Origin: Ensifer adhaerens
GTDB taxonomy: Bacteria; Pseudomonadota; Alphaproteobacteria; Rhizobiales; Rhizobiaceae
NCBI RefSeq assembly: GCF_013283195.1
Contig: NZ_JABEKT010000001.1
Coordinates: 2,514,509-2,578,508, forward strand
DNA: 64,000 bases
Reading direction: 5' to 3'
Shown piece after piece: positions 27,951 to 36,912 of this stretch (position 1 is the first letter of the stretch; every line of letters starts with the position of its first letter). The position numbers and the translations under genes are program-made. Below the pieces are notes generated by a model. That model did no database searches, was not told the origin of the DNA, and saw nothing but the letters and a program-made list of their open reading frames with translations.

Positions 27951-28916
27951 TCATTCGGGTAAAAGCACGATCTTTCCCGAGAACCGCCGGTCCTCGAGCC
28001 GCGCATGGGCCGCGGCCCCGTCCGACAGTGCGAAGGTCTCGATGCGCGGCCGCTCGATGACGCCGTCCCTGAGCGACTGGAACAGCCGCCCGGCCCGGCT
28101 CAGCCGCTGCTGCCGATCGGTCAGAAAACCCCAGAGATCACCACCGACGACGGTTTTGGAATGCTCCATGAGATAGCGCGGATCAACCAGGGGTGCCGGC
28201 CCACCGGCCATGCCGAACGTCACAAGTGTGCCGCGCGAGCGAACCGCCGAAAGGCTGTCGAGCAGGGTTATGCCGACCGAATCGTAGGCGACATTGACGC
28301 CGCCGTCACTCAAGGCGCGCACCTTGTCCGGCCAGCCCTCGTCATAGCCGAGCGCATAGGCGGCACCCGCGGCCTTGGCGAGCGCCTGCTTCTCCAGCGT
28401 GGAGGCCATGGCAATGATGCTCGCGCCCCGCGCGATGGCAAGCCGGATCAGCAACTGTCCGACACCGCCGCCTGCCGCCTGCACCAGAACGGTATCGCCG
28501 GCCCGGACGCTATAGCTGTCCTCGACCAGATACTGCGCCGTCAGCCCCTGCAGCAGAAGGGCGGCAGCGGCCTCAAAGCCGATATCGTCAGGAAGCGGGA
28601 TGGCCCGCTCCAGCGGCACGGTCACCCGCGTTGCATTGGCAAACGGCACGTCCGCAAACCCGATTCGGTCACCGACAGCGACGCCTTCGACGCCTTCACC
28701 GCTGGCGATCACCTCACCTGCCCCTTCGTAGCCGGCGATGTAGGGCGCCTTGCCCGCAAGCGTGTAGTTGCCCTTTCGCCGATAGATGTCGGCGAAGTTG
28801 AGCCCGATCGCCCGCATGGCCAGTTGGATGTGGCCCGGCGGCACGGCCGGGTCGGCAACCTCGCGGTAGCTTAAGACCTCCGGCCCACCGAACGTGTCGA
28901 ATACCAATGCATGCAT
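27951..28916 (-). CDS. Quinone oxidoreductase-like MDR alcohol dehydrogenase
   Basis: 321-residue medium-chain dehydrogenase/reductase of the zeta-crystallin/quinone oxidoreductase type. The GroES-like N-terminus (GLNFADIYRRKGNY) lacks the catalytic zinc cysteines, as usual in this branch, and the NADPH-binding loop is VQAAGGGVGQLLIRLA. Such enzymes reduce quinones or enones using NADPH. It follows the cupin gene by 12 bp on the same strand, so the two form an operon divergent from an XRE-cupin regulator. Confidence 0.85.
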   Translation of the reverse strand: MHALVFDTFGGPEVLSYREVADPAVPPGHIQLAMRAIGLNFADIYRRKGNYTLAGKAPYIAGYEGAGEVIASGEGVEGVAVGDRIGFADVPFANATRVTVPLERAIPLPDDIGFEAAAALLLQGLTAQYLVEDSYSVRAGDTVLVQAAGGGVGQLLIRLAIARGASIIAMASTLEKQALAKAAGAAYALGYDEGWPDKVRALSDGGVNVAYDSVGITLLDSLSAVRSRGTLVTFGMAGGPAPLVDPRYLMEHSKTVVGGDLWGFLTDRQQRLSRAGRLFQSLRDGVIERPRIETFALSDGAAAHARLEDRRFSGKIVLLPE

Positions 28917-28928
28917 GGTTGCCTCCCC

Positions 28929-29417
28929 CTATCGGATCAGTGTGCGGACGAAATCTTCGCCAAGCCCGACCGACTTGCAGTGTGCCGCATATCTGTCCAG
29001 CCTGACCAGCACGTCGTCATAACCTTCGGCGTTGCCGTCGTCATCGAGATAGACCAGCGGTCCGAACACGTGGAACAGCGCCTTCATGTGGCCAGCCTCC
29101 GGATGCACGTAGAGCGTATGGATATCGCCCGCCGGCTCGAAGATGAAGGTGCCGGGCCGTGCGATCCAGTCGCGCTCACGATAGCCCCAGGTACCCTCCA
29201 GCGTCCAACCGGTGACCGGATTGGAATGCCGATGCCGCTCGATGGTGCCGGCGCCCTTGGCCTTGAAGATGCTGACCCAACTGCCGCCCCGCACATCGAA
29301 CAGCAACGGCAATGTAAAGGCGCTGTCGCCGAAGGGCAGCCAGCGCCGTTCATCCGCCTCCGCATCGGCGACCAGCAACTCGTCAACTCCGTATCTGCTT
29401 TCCTGAATGTTGATCAA
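28929..29417 (-). CDS. Cupin-family protein (ChrR/dihydroxyacetophenone dioxygenase-like)
   Basis: 162-residue single cupin. Metal-binding motif 1 appears as ERHRHSNPVTGWTLEG and motif 2 as GTFIFEPAGDIHTLYV, so a mononuclear metal site is likely. It resembles the 2,4'-dihydroxyacetophenone dioxygenase-like/ChrR cupin group. It starts with TTG at 29417 with GGGAGGA six bases upstream. It heads an operon with the quinone oxidoreductase gene, which suggests joint handling of an aromatic or keto compound; this is inference. Confidence 0.75.
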   Translation of the reverse strand: MINIQESRYGVDELLVADAEADERRWLPFGDSAFTLPLLFDVRGGSWVSIFKAKGAGTIERHRHSNPVTGWTLEGTWGYRERDWIARPGTFIFEPAGDIHTLYVHPEAGHMKALFHVFGPLVYLDDDGNAEGYDDVLVRLDRYAAHCKSVGLGEDFVRTLIR

Positions 29418-29453
29418 AGTCCATCCTCCCGTTAAGTTTCACAAGCGGGATTT

Positions 29454-29469
29454 ATCTACTATAGTGGAT
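29454..29469. promoter_or_regulatory. Palindromic operator candidate, XRE/cupin intergenic
   Basis: ATCTACTATAGTGGAT is symmetric at 14 of 16 positions around a perfect ACTATAGT core. It lies midway in the 111-bp divergent gap, so one bound dimer could control both the cupin operon and the XRE-cupin regulator gene. Confidence 0.5.
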
Positions 29470-29528
29470 TTCGTCAACAGAATTGAGAATCGTCGATTTT
29501 GCTCGTATGCATTGCCCGAGGAGACGCC

Positions 29529-30200
29529 ATGCCCAAGCTGACCATCACCCGCCGACCTGCCGAACAGAGACTTCGCTCGACCGAAGAGCGACCGGCCGAA
29601 CTTGGAGCCCGCGTGAAGGAGCTCCGGGTCGCACGGGAATGGACGCTCGAAGAAGCGAGCCAGTGCATCGGCCTGTCGCGCTCGGCGCTATCGAAGATCG
29701 AGCGCAACGAGATGTCGCCGACCTTCCACGCCATGCAGAAGCTGGCGGCCGGCTTCTCGCTTGATCTCCTGAGCTTTCTCGCCTCCGGCGAGGCAAGCCC
29801 GCCCGCCGGCCGGCGCAGCGTCACCCGCAAGGACGATGGCACCCGCCATGAAACGCCGAATTATGGCTTGCGGCTGCTGATGGAAGAGGTGCGCAACACG
29901 GCCTTCATGGTGGTCGAAGTGCTGGTCAGGGCACGGGGGCTCGACCAGTTTCCCGATTGGGACCGGCACGACGACGAGGACTTCATGTATGTCCTCGACG
30001 GCGAAATCACCCTCTATACCGAGCACTACGCACCAGCAGTGCTGAAGAGCGGCGACGCTGTCTACTTCGATGCACGCCTCGGCCATGCCTGTATTTCAAC
30101 CAGCGACGGCGACGCCCGGCTTTTGTGGGTGACCGCTCCGCTCGGCGGACGCTTCAGCCGCTCGGATGAAGACCATGGCGATGGAAAGCTACCGGCATGA
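29529..30200 (+). CDS. XRE-family regulator with C-terminal cupin
   Basis: 223-residue regulator. Residues ~25-80 form a Cro/CI-type helix-turn-helix (LGARVKELRVAREWTLEEAS ... LSRSALSKIERNEMSPT), and residues ~130-205 a cupin sensor domain (HDDEDFMYVLDGEITLY). This architecture is typical of regulators of amine, sulfur or amino-acid catabolism that sense a small ligand through the cupin. It is divergent from the cupin/oxidoreductase operon and probably controls it through the palindrome between them. Confidence 0.85.
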   Translation: MPKLTITRRPAEQRLRSTEERPAELGARVKELRVAREWTLEEASQCIGLSRSALSKIERNEMSPTFHAMQKLAAGFSLDLLSFLASGEASPPAGRRSVTRKDDGTRHETPNYGLRLLMEEVRNTAFMVVEVLVRARGLDQFPDWDRHDDEDFMYVLDGEITLYTEHYAPAVLKSGDAVYFDARLGHACISTSDGDARLLWVTAPLGGRFSRSDEDHGDGKLPA

Positions 30201-30204
30201 AAAC

Positions 30205-31725
30205 TCAGCCGGCGTGGCGCCTTGACACCTCTGCACTCAGCGCAACCTTGTCTTCCGGGGAAAGGTCGTCAGCCGTCTGGACACGGTTGCGCCCGCGTTT
30301 CTTGGCGAGATAGAGCGCCTCGTCGGCAGCGGCCAGCAGCGCGCGGGCAGTGCTGCCGTGCTTAGGCGCAAAGGCCAGGCCGACGCTGCTGCCGACGCGC
30401 AACATCTGCCCCTCAAGCTCGACCGGCGTCTGTGCATCGATGACAAGGCCCGCAGCCACAGCCGATACGTCCGCATCCTTGCCTGACGAACGATGGATGA
30501 CCGCAAATTCATCACCGCCCAGGCGGGCAACGGTTCCACGCGCCCCGACCCGCCGGCGGTACCGTTCGGCAATGGCCATCAACACCGCGTCACCCGCCGC
30601 GTGCCCATGCCGGTCGTTGACGGCCTTGAACTCGTCCAGATCGGCAAGGATCAGCGCGAATGGGCGGTTTTTCGCGTCGAGGAGCGCGGCGGCCAGCGCA
30701 TCGTCGAAGCCGCTGCGATTGAGAAGCCCGGTGAGCCGGTCATGTTTTGCCATGTAGAGGTTTCGCGCCTCGCTCTGCTGCAAGGCGGCAAAGACACTGG
30801 AGAACCTGAGGGCTACAAAGGCCATCAAAAGCATTGCCAGGATCGCGATGGCGATCACGCTCGGCAGGATCTCCGCCCGCACGAAGCCGCCGGGCGATTT
30901 GGGCGTCCAGGCAACGACCAGGCAGGAGGCGTCCAAGCACCGGCCGACGGACACGTGCACGCTATCGGCCGGAAGTTGAGACAGCGGGACGAAGGCAAGG
31001 CCAGACACCCCAAGCTTTGCTTCGATCTCCCGCAGCGACTGCGCCGTCAGCGGGCGAACAGAAACCATGAACACCGGTTTGCGGCGATCGGCGGCAAGCT
31101 GCAGCGTTTCCGGGATCACCGCCTGGACGACCGCGATGCTCATCTGCCCTTGAACCTCGCGCATATCCACGGCGTGGATGCCGGGTACGATCGGCGTTAC
31201 CGATTGCCGGTTCGGCTGGGGGATATCGAGCGTATAGGTGCCGCCATTGTTTCTCAGCGCATTGTCATAGCGGCGACGTGCCTCGTCGAGCAGATCATCG
31301 ACATCGCGAAGCGGGCCTTCGGCCGCCTGCGCGGGGATGGCCAGACCGTCCTTCAATGCTGTCGAAACATGTCCATCGGCATCACCGAAGATCAGCCAGG
31401 AGAAACCGTAGTCCTCCCAGAGCCAGCCGGACAATTGTTCGGCCACGAAGGCGTCACTCAGCCGTCCGGTCGCAAGTTCGTCGTAAGTGTCGTCCCAGAA
31501 AGAGACCTGCGCCTGGAATTGCACGGCTGCTTCCATCTGGTGGCGCAATTCGTTTGTCACCAGTCTGCGCTCTGCAGAACGGCCGAAACGGTCCGCCTCG
31601 ACGACGGAACGATTGAGAACGAAGATGAGGCTGGCGATTGTCAGGATCGCAACCAAGGTACAGGCAGCATGAATTGCCCAGACCGCCCTGTTCCGCTTCG
31701 GTTGCCGAAACTTTTCCTCGATCAC
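30205..31725 (-). CDS. CHASE4-GGDEF diguanylate cyclase
   Basis: 506-residue membrane sensor. An N-terminal helix (residues ~18-40), a periplasmic CHASE4-type domain (with the characteristic FWDDTYD near residue 77), a second helix (~285-310) and a C-terminal GGDEF domain with an intact active site, RLGGDEFAV. It should make cyclic di-GMP in response to an external signal. No EAL domain is present. The start is GTG at 31725 with GAGGGGG upstream. I see no RxxD inhibitory site directly before the GGDEF motif, so product inhibition is uncertain. Confidence 0.9.
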   Translation of the reverse strand: MIEEKFRQPKRNRAVWAIHAACTLVAILTIASLIFVLNRSVVEADRFGRSAERRLVTNELRHQMEAAVQFQAQVSFWDDTYDELATGRLSDAFVAEQLSGWLWEDYGFSWLIFGDADGHVSTALKDGLAIPAQAAEGPLRDVDDLLDEARRRYDNALRNNGGTYTLDIPQPNRQSVTPIVPGIHAVDMREVQGQMSIAVVQAVIPETLQLAADRRKPVFMVSVRPLTAQSLREIEAKLGVSGLAFVPLSQLPADSVHVSVGRCLDASCLVVAWTPKSPGGFVRAEILPSVIAIAILAMLLMAFVALRFSSVFAALQQSEARNLYMAKHDRLTGLLNRSGFDDALAAALLDAKNRPFALILADLDEFKAVNDRHGHAAGDAVLMAIAERYRRRVGARGTVARLGGDEFAVIHRSSGKDADVSAVAAGLVIDAQTPVELEGQMLRVGSSVGLAFAPKHGSTARALLAAADEALYLAKKRGRNRVQTADDLSPEDKVALSAEVSRRHAG

Positions 31726-31763
31726 GCCAACGCCCCCTCACCGGACCAGCCGTCAATGGCGAA

Positions 31764-31788
31764 GGGTGGCACCGATCAGACGCCACCC
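31764..31788 (-). terminator. Hairpin between ankyrin and cyclase genes
   Basis: A perfect 7-bp stem GGGTGGC / GCCACCC with an 11-nt loop lies about 100 bp after the ankyrin gene and 39 bp before the cyclase start. It is a possible terminator of the upstream gene; no T-run follows. Confidence 0.35.
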
Positions 31789-31888
31789 TAAAGATCAAAG
31801 CAGAAATTTAGTTTAAGCAAGCTGGTATTGAAAGCCTTAAAGACTTCAACCGCCTAGTATAAGCCAACAATCTGTAGTCGCACGACCA

Positions 31889-33622
31889 CTAGTTGGGCGA
31901 AGAAGATCTACGCAACAGCGAGACGATTTCCTCGTCGCCTTCGTCGCGGGCGAGATCCCGGATCGACCGCGTGCCGCTGCCATCACGCCGATTGGCATCG
32001 GCACCTTTTTCGATGAGCAGCTTGACCACGGCGGACCTTCTGTTGACGACGGCGATGGCAAGCGGTGTCATCCAGTCGCTTTGCGGGTTTGGCCGCCCGC
32101 GCCCGCGGAATTGGCCGAAGGGTATGTCGAGGAGTTCCGGTTTTTCATCGACGATCGCCATCACCCGTTCGCTCTTGCCGAAGGCGGCGGCTGCAAACAG
32201 GTCGAGCGACTGGCTCTCGAGGAAACGAACCATGTCGCCCTTGCCGTTATACTCGGCCCAGCCGATCGGCGGTGCGTGATGATAGGGGTCGCGCGCCATG
32301 GCGTTGGCGCCATGCTCGAGCAATAGCTTTGCCATCTCGATATGTCCATGCAACGCCGCCTCGTGCAGCGGCGTTCGCGACGTCATGCGGTTGACGTCGA
32401 AGCCGAGCGACAGCATCAGCGCCGCTTGGACTTCACGGTTTTCGCCCGCAGCCTCATGCAGGATCGCGGGATGTGCCGACTGCGTGCGCGAAACGAGCGT
32501 TGCATCCCCAGCCACCAGCGCCTTCGCCTGTTCGCCCTTGCCCTCGGCAATCGCTCTCGCCAGGCGATCGACATCGGTAAGTTCCGCAACCGTCGCGCCA
32601 TGAGCAAGCAGATATTCCGCAAGGGACGCATCGCCGCCAAGCTCCGCCCATTGGTAGGGTGTGCGTCCCTTCACGGTTCGGTTGACGTCCGCACCATGCT
32701 CGACGAGCAATCGAACGCGATCGGCCATTCGTTTTTCCAGCGCCCAGGCGAGCTGATAGTCGAAAACACTCTGGCTGTTTTCGATCAGTTCTCCATCCTC
32801 GCGCACCAGCCAGTTGTTCCTGTCCTTGGCGCTCAACCCGTGGCGCAGCAACAGCTCGAGGCAGGTATTGTCGGGCTCGAACATGCGATTGTAGAGCGCC
32901 TGACTGTCGTTGGCCCTGGCGCCGGCCTTGAGCAGCAGCTCGGCAAAGGCGGTGCAATCAGGGTGTTCCGGTTGCCGCTCCTTGCCCGCTTCGCCTTGGC
33001 CGAAGACGCCTGTCAGCGCGGTGAAACGATACTGTCCATCATCCAACCAGAAGGCATTGGCATCGGCACCGCGCGCAACAAGCCGCTCACCGGCTGCAAG
33101 CGAAGACCTGCCGGGAACGCGGGCATAGGCGGCATAGAGCAGAGGCTCCCAGTCGTAGGGGCCTGCACGCTTGCCGGCGAGCTTCGGATCCTGATCGAGC
33201 CACCGGTCGATAGCGTCGCCATCGCCGAGCGCGGCGGCAACGTGAATACTTTCGCCTGCAATTTCAGGATGCTCTTCGAGCAGAGCTTTCGCCTGGGCAT
33301 ACCGCTCAGGATCGGCGGCTATGTCGCCGAAGTAAGACACAGTCGCGAGCGCCAGGAAGCGGTTGGCAAGCTGCTCGGTGGCAGGCTTGCCCTGCTGAGA
33401 GCGCTCGAGGTGCGTTTTCAATCGGGTCCAGCTGGAAAAGCCGAACTCCCGAGCGAGGACCAGTTGGGCATCCTGCAGACCAATCGTGGCCGGTTCGGTG
33501 AAATAGGGCAGCGTCCGCTGGCGTGCCGCGGCATCGCCAGCCTTCAGGGCTTTCAGAAAAGCCTTGGCCTGCTTGCGGATGGATTCGAGGGTAGCATTCG
33601 CGGGAAGATCGCGCGTGATCAT
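31889..33622 (-). CDS. Ankyrin-repeat protein
   Basis: 577-residue protein with ankyrin repeats, clearest at residues ~295-340 (VRLLVEHGADVNRTVKGRTPYQWAE) and ~400-560 (TPLHEAALHGHIEMAKLLLEHGAN and the last VVKLLIEKGADANRRDGSGT). The N-terminal ~90 residues are a basic helical region also found in other rhizobial ankyrin proteins as I recall them. No signal peptide, so cytosolic; ankyrin arrays mediate protein contacts. The ATG at 33622 has a near-perfect AAAGGAGGT; the open frame extends to 33742 without one. Confidence 0.85.
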   Translation of the reverse strand: MITRDLPANATLESIRKQAKAFLKALKAGDAAARQRTLPYFTEPATIGLQDAQLVLAREFGFSSWTRLKTHLERSQQGKPATEQLANRFLALATVSYFGDIAADPERYAQAKALLEEHPEIAGESIHVAAALGDGDAIDRWLDQDPKLAGKRAGPYDWEPLLYAAYARVPGRSSLAAGERLVARGADANAFWLDDGQYRFTALTGVFGQGEAGKERQPEHPDCTAFAELLLKAGARANDSQALYNRMFEPDNTCLELLLRHGLSAKDRNNWLVREDGELIENSQSVFDYQLAWALEKRMADRVRLLVEHGADVNRTVKGRTPYQWAELGGDASLAEYLLAHGATVAELTDVDRLARAIAEGKGEQAKALVAGDATLVSRTQSAHPAILHEAAGENREVQAALMLSLGFDVNRMTSRTPLHEAALHGHIEMAKLLLEHGANAMARDPYHHAPPIGWAEYNGKGDMVRFLESQSLDLFAAAAFGKSERVMAIVDEKPELLDIPFGQFRGRGRPNPQSDWMTPLAIAVVNRRSAVVKLLIEKGADANRRDGSGTRSIRDLARDEGDEEIVSLLRRSSSPN

Positions 33623-33787
33623 GAAAGACCTCCTTTCATTCACGTCCGGTATCCGCGCCCACAGACTGAAAAGAGGTGTGGCAACCAAGTTCAGTGAAAC
33701 AGGTGGGTCTGGCCCTTCCCGCGGATCGGGTGCGCCCTGCAAGCGAGACGATCGCTAGCACGCAGTCCGTATTCTTGTCCAGCCTTC

Positions 33788-34615
33788 TCAGCTTTTCGCT
33801 TCGTAGCGAACGAAGGCAAAGCGATCGGCCTTCGGCGACCAGTTGGGAACGTTCATCGTGCCCTGTCCGCCGAAGAGTTCGAACAGGTCGCGCGCATTGC
33901 CGCCATCCATCTCCATCAGCCGCAGACGAACGTTCAAGTCCCGCGGATGGTCGAAGACATCGCCGTCGTAGGAGAGAACCAGCAGGTGCTTTCCGTCCGG
34001 CGACGGATGCGGGAACCAGTCGCCATAGGGACTGTCGGTAATTCGCTCTACGTCGGAGCCGTCCGGCCGGACACGCCAGATCTGCATGCGCCCGGTGCGG
34101 CTGGAGTTAAAGTAGATCCAGGCGCCGTCGGGTGACCAGTCCGGCCCATCGTTACGCCCCTCGCCGTGCGTCAGCCGCCGCTCCTCGCCACCCTCAACCG
34201 GGATTGTATAGATATCGAAAACCTGATCGCGAATGCCGCAATAGGTCAGCGTCTGGCCATCGGGCGACCAGCCATGCCAGTAGGACGGCAGGTTCTGTGT
34301 TACGAGCCTAGGTTCGCCGCCCGAAGCCGGCAGCAGATAGATCGCCGACTTGCCGAATTCGGTCTTGTCGCTGATCGCGATCGTGCTGCCATCCGGCGAA
34401 ATACCGTGATCGTTGTTGCAGAGACGGGCAAAGCCGGTCTCGATCTGGACCGGTTCGCCGCCGTCAAGCGGAAGGCGATAGAGCAGCCCATCGCCATTGA
34501 TGACAAGATGCGTTCCATCAGGCGACCAGTTCGGCGCCTCGACCAACCGGTCGGTCTGCCAGACGACATGCATCTCGCCGCTGACGATGTCGTAGGTTTC
34601 AACGGAACTGCGCAT
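33788..34615 (-). CDS. TolB-like beta-propeller (PD40/WD40-like) protein
   Basis: 275-residue protein made of about five PD40 repeats, each with a SPDG turn (NWSPDGTHLVI, GISPDGSTIAI, GWSPDGQTLTY, DWSPDGAWIYF, HPSPDGKHLLV). It is a TolB-like six-bladed propeller but has no signal peptide, so unlike TolB it is likely cytosolic. It resembles the propeller domains of prolyl oligopeptidase-like proteins without the hydrolase domain. Function unknown; possibly a scaffold or ligand-binding protein. Confidence 0.8.
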   Translation of the reverse strand: MRSSVETYDIVSGEMHVVWQTDRLVEAPNWSPDGTHLVINGDGLLYRLPLDGGEPVQIETGFARLCNNDHGISPDGSTIAISDKTEFGKSAIYLLPASGGEPRLVTQNLPSYWHGWSPDGQTLTYCGIRDQVFDIYTIPVEGGEERRLTHGEGRNDGPDWSPDGAWIYFNSSRTGRMQIWRVRPDGSDVERITDSPYGDWFPHPSPDGKHLLVLSYDGDVFDHPRDLNVRLRLMEMDGGNARDLFELFGGQGTMNVPNWSPKADRFAFVRYEAKS

Positions 34616-34639
34616 CGCATTCTCCTGCCGTCACTGCGG

Positions 34640-34974
34640 CTATCTGCGTCGTTCGTCCGCCGGCAACATCGCCAACACCTTGACGCAGATCGATTTCATC
34701 AGGCCGAATTTGCTCTGGTCTCGCCAGGTCGAAACGAAACCCCAGCCGAGCAGCAACAGGATACAGACAAAGGCGACGCCAACGATGACAATACTGCCGG
34801 TCGCAAGACCGTAGATCCCGAACACCGCCGGTGTGGCGAAATAGGCGATCTGTGCCGAAACTGGCCGCCAGCAGAACTATCGCTGAGCGACCACAGCCGG
34901 ATCAGGTGGACTTCCTCGTCGGTGAACTCTGGCGAGCTCTTGGCGTCGCCCGCCTCATCGCAGACGGCTTTCAC
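34640..34974 (-). pseudogene. Small membrane protein, probably frameshifted
   Basis: Two frames look coding and join imperfectly. One starts with GTG at 34974, right after the nadE stop, and reads an acidic segment (KSSPEFTDEEVHLIRLWSL). The other, frame-shifted, gives a 61-residue end with one membrane helix (GSIVIVGVAFVCILLLLGWGF) and a basic tail. The whole span is 335 bp, not a multiple of three, so a single-base change would join them into a protein of about 111 residues. It could instead be two short overlapping genes, the second starting with GTG at 34825. Function unknown. Confidence 0.4.
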
Positions 34975-34977
34975 CGC

Positions 34978-36660
34978 CTAGCCCCGGTCGCGGAACCGGT
35001 TCGTGATCGGATAGCGCCGGTCACGGCCAAAATTCTTCTTGGTGATCTTCACGCCCGGCGCCGACTGCCGGCGCTTGTACTCCGCGATATAGAGCAGATG
35101 CTCGATGCGGTGCACCGTCGCCTCGTCATGACCGCGCGCCACGATCTCTTCCGTGCTCATCTCCTTTTCGACGAGGCATTCGAGAATGTCGTCGAGTACC
35201 GGATAGGGCGGCAGCGAATCCTGGTCGGTCTGGTTGGGGCGAAGCTCGGCCGAAGGCGCCTTGTCGATGATGTTCTGCGGGATGACCACACCGGACGGGC
35301 CGAGCGCACCGGGGGGCACGGTGGTGTTGCGCCAGCGCGAGATGCCGTAGACCTGCATCTTGTACAAGTCTTTGATCGGATTGAAGCCACCGTTCATATC
35401 GCCGTAGAGGGTGGCATAACCGACCGACATTTCCGACTTGTTGCCGGTCGTCACCACCATCGAGCCAAACTTGTTGGAAACCGCCATCAGAATGGTGCCG
35501 CGTGTTCGGCTCTGCAGGTTCTCCTCGGTAATGCCGGATTCCGTGCCTTCGAACATATCGGCGAGCGCGCCGAGGAAGCCTTGCACCGGCTCCTCGATCG
35601 GCACGATATCGTAGCGGCAGCCGAGCGCTTCAGCGCAGTCCCTGGCGTCCTTGAGCGAATCCTTCGAGGTATAGCGGTAAGGCAGCATGATCGTGCGCAC
35701 CCGCTCCTCGCCGAGCGCGTCGACGGCAAGGGCCGCACAGATCGCCGAGTCGATACCGCCGGACAGGCCGAGCACGACGTTCTTGAAGCCGTTCTTGTTC
35801 ACATAATCGCGGAAGCCAAGCATGCAGGCGCGATAATCGGCCTCCTCCCGCTCCGGCAGGCGCGACTGCAGGCCGCTGGCGCAGTGCCAGCCATTGTCAC
35901 CCTTCTTCCACTCGACGATCGACAGCGCTTCCTCGAACTGGCTCATCTGGAAGGCGAGCGACTTGTCGGTGTTGAAGGCAAAGCTCGCGCCGTCGAACAC
36001 CAGTTCATCCTGCCCGCCAAGCTGGTTGGCGTAGATCATCGGCAGGCCGGTCTCGATCACCTGCTTCAGCACCACCTGATGGCGCACATCCACCTTGTCG
36101 CGATAATAGGGCGAACCGTTCGGCGACAGCAGGATTTCAGCCCCGCTTTCGGCGAGCGTCTCGCACACGCCGAGATCGCCCCAGATATCCTCGCAGATCG
36201 GAATGCCGATGCGGATGCCGCGGAAATTGACCGGCCCGGGCATCTCGCCCTGATCGAACACCCGCTTCTCGTCGAACTCGCCATAATTCGGCAGATCAAC
36301 CTTGTCGCGCACCGCAATGATCTTGCCGCCGTCGAGAACGGCGACGGCATTGTGGCGTCCCGTCTTGGCAAGACGCGGGAAGCCGATAATGACGCCCGGA
36401 CCACCGTCGGCGGTCTCGCCCGCCAGCTTTTCCACCGCTTGCAGGCAGGCCTTGAGGAAAGCGGGCTTTAGAACCAGATCCTCCGGCGGATAACCGGAAA
36501 TGAAAAGCTCGGTAAGGAGAAGGAGGTCGGCGCCCTGGCGCGCCGCATCGGCGCGCGCCTCACGCGCTTTCGCCAGATTTCCGGCGATATCGCCGACAGT
36601 CGGATTGAGCTGGGCAACAGCGATGCGAAGCAGGGTGGGAGCAGCTTTATGAGCGGTCAT
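34978..36660 (-). CDS. nadE: Glutamine-dependent NAD+ synthetase
   Basis: 560-residue two-domain enzyme. The N-terminal nitrilase-type glutaminase (residues ~1-260) shows the Glu-Lys-Cys triad context (ELFISGYPPEDLV, then PNYGEFDEKRVFDQG, then PICEDIWG); the C-terminal synthetase has the ATP-pyrophosphatase P-loop SGGIDSAICAAL. It amidates deamido-NAD using ammonia channelled from glutamine. Length is normal for the glutamine-dependent class. The gene is divergent from the LtaS-like gene; the small membrane protein starts three bases after its stop. Confidence 0.95.
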   Translation of the reverse strand: MTAHKAAPTLLRIAVAQLNPTVGDIAGNLAKAREARADAARQGADLLLLTELFISGYPPEDLVLKPAFLKACLQAVEKLAGETADGGPGVIIGFPRLAKTGRHNAVAVLDGGKIIAVRDKVDLPNYGEFDEKRVFDQGEMPGPVNFRGIRIGIPICEDIWGDLGVCETLAESGAEILLSPNGSPYYRDKVDVRHQVVLKQVIETGLPMIYANQLGGQDELVFDGASFAFNTDKSLAFQMSQFEEALSIVEWKKGDNGWHCASGLQSRLPEREEADYRACMLGFRDYVNKNGFKNVVLGLSGGIDSAICAALAVDALGEERVRTIMLPYRYTSKDSLKDARDCAEALGCRYDIVPIEEPVQGFLGALADMFEGTESGITEENLQSRTRGTILMAVSNKFGSMVVTTGNKSEMSVGYATLYGDMNGGFNPIKDLYKMQVYGISRWRNTTVPPGALGPSGVVIPQNIIDKAPSAELRPNQTDQDSLPPYPVLDDILECLVEKEMSTEEIVARGHDEATVHRIEHLLYIAEYKRRQSAPGVKITKKNFGRDRRYPITNRFRDRG

Positions 36661-36879
36661 GAGCGGGCCTGTCGGTCTGTTCTCGAACGAATGCGTCTGA
36701 CTTTCGCCCCGATCTTTAGCGCAATCCGCGCCAAAATACCCACAGCCAATCGCAGCGAAGCGAAAAATTCCAAAAAAATTCTGCTATTTCGGATTGTTAT
36801 CGGCTCCGGTTCGCACACCCTCACGTGACGAAAACCTGTTTCCAAACACCCTGAACAAGCCATTCATCCCCTGTTCAAA

Positions 36880-36897
36880 ATGACAGTCGTATGACAG
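36880..36897 (-). promoter_or_regulatory. Pho box (PhoB binding site)
   Basis: On the minus strand the site reads CTGTCAT-acga-CTGTCAT: two perfect 7-bp direct repeats with an 11-bp period, matching the PhoB consensus. It lies only 15 bp before the likely start of the LtaS-like gene on the plus strand and about 220 bp before nadE on the minus strand. Orientation favours a minus-strand promoter; position next to the LtaS-like start would suit repression. Confidence 0.8.
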
Positions 36898-36912
36898 TTA
36901 CACGACGCATTG

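Noticed and set aside
36661-36909. Possible nadE riboswitch or leader peptide between nadE and the LtaS-like gene
   Set aside because: No conserved aptamer blocks recognised; the only strong motif is the Pho box.
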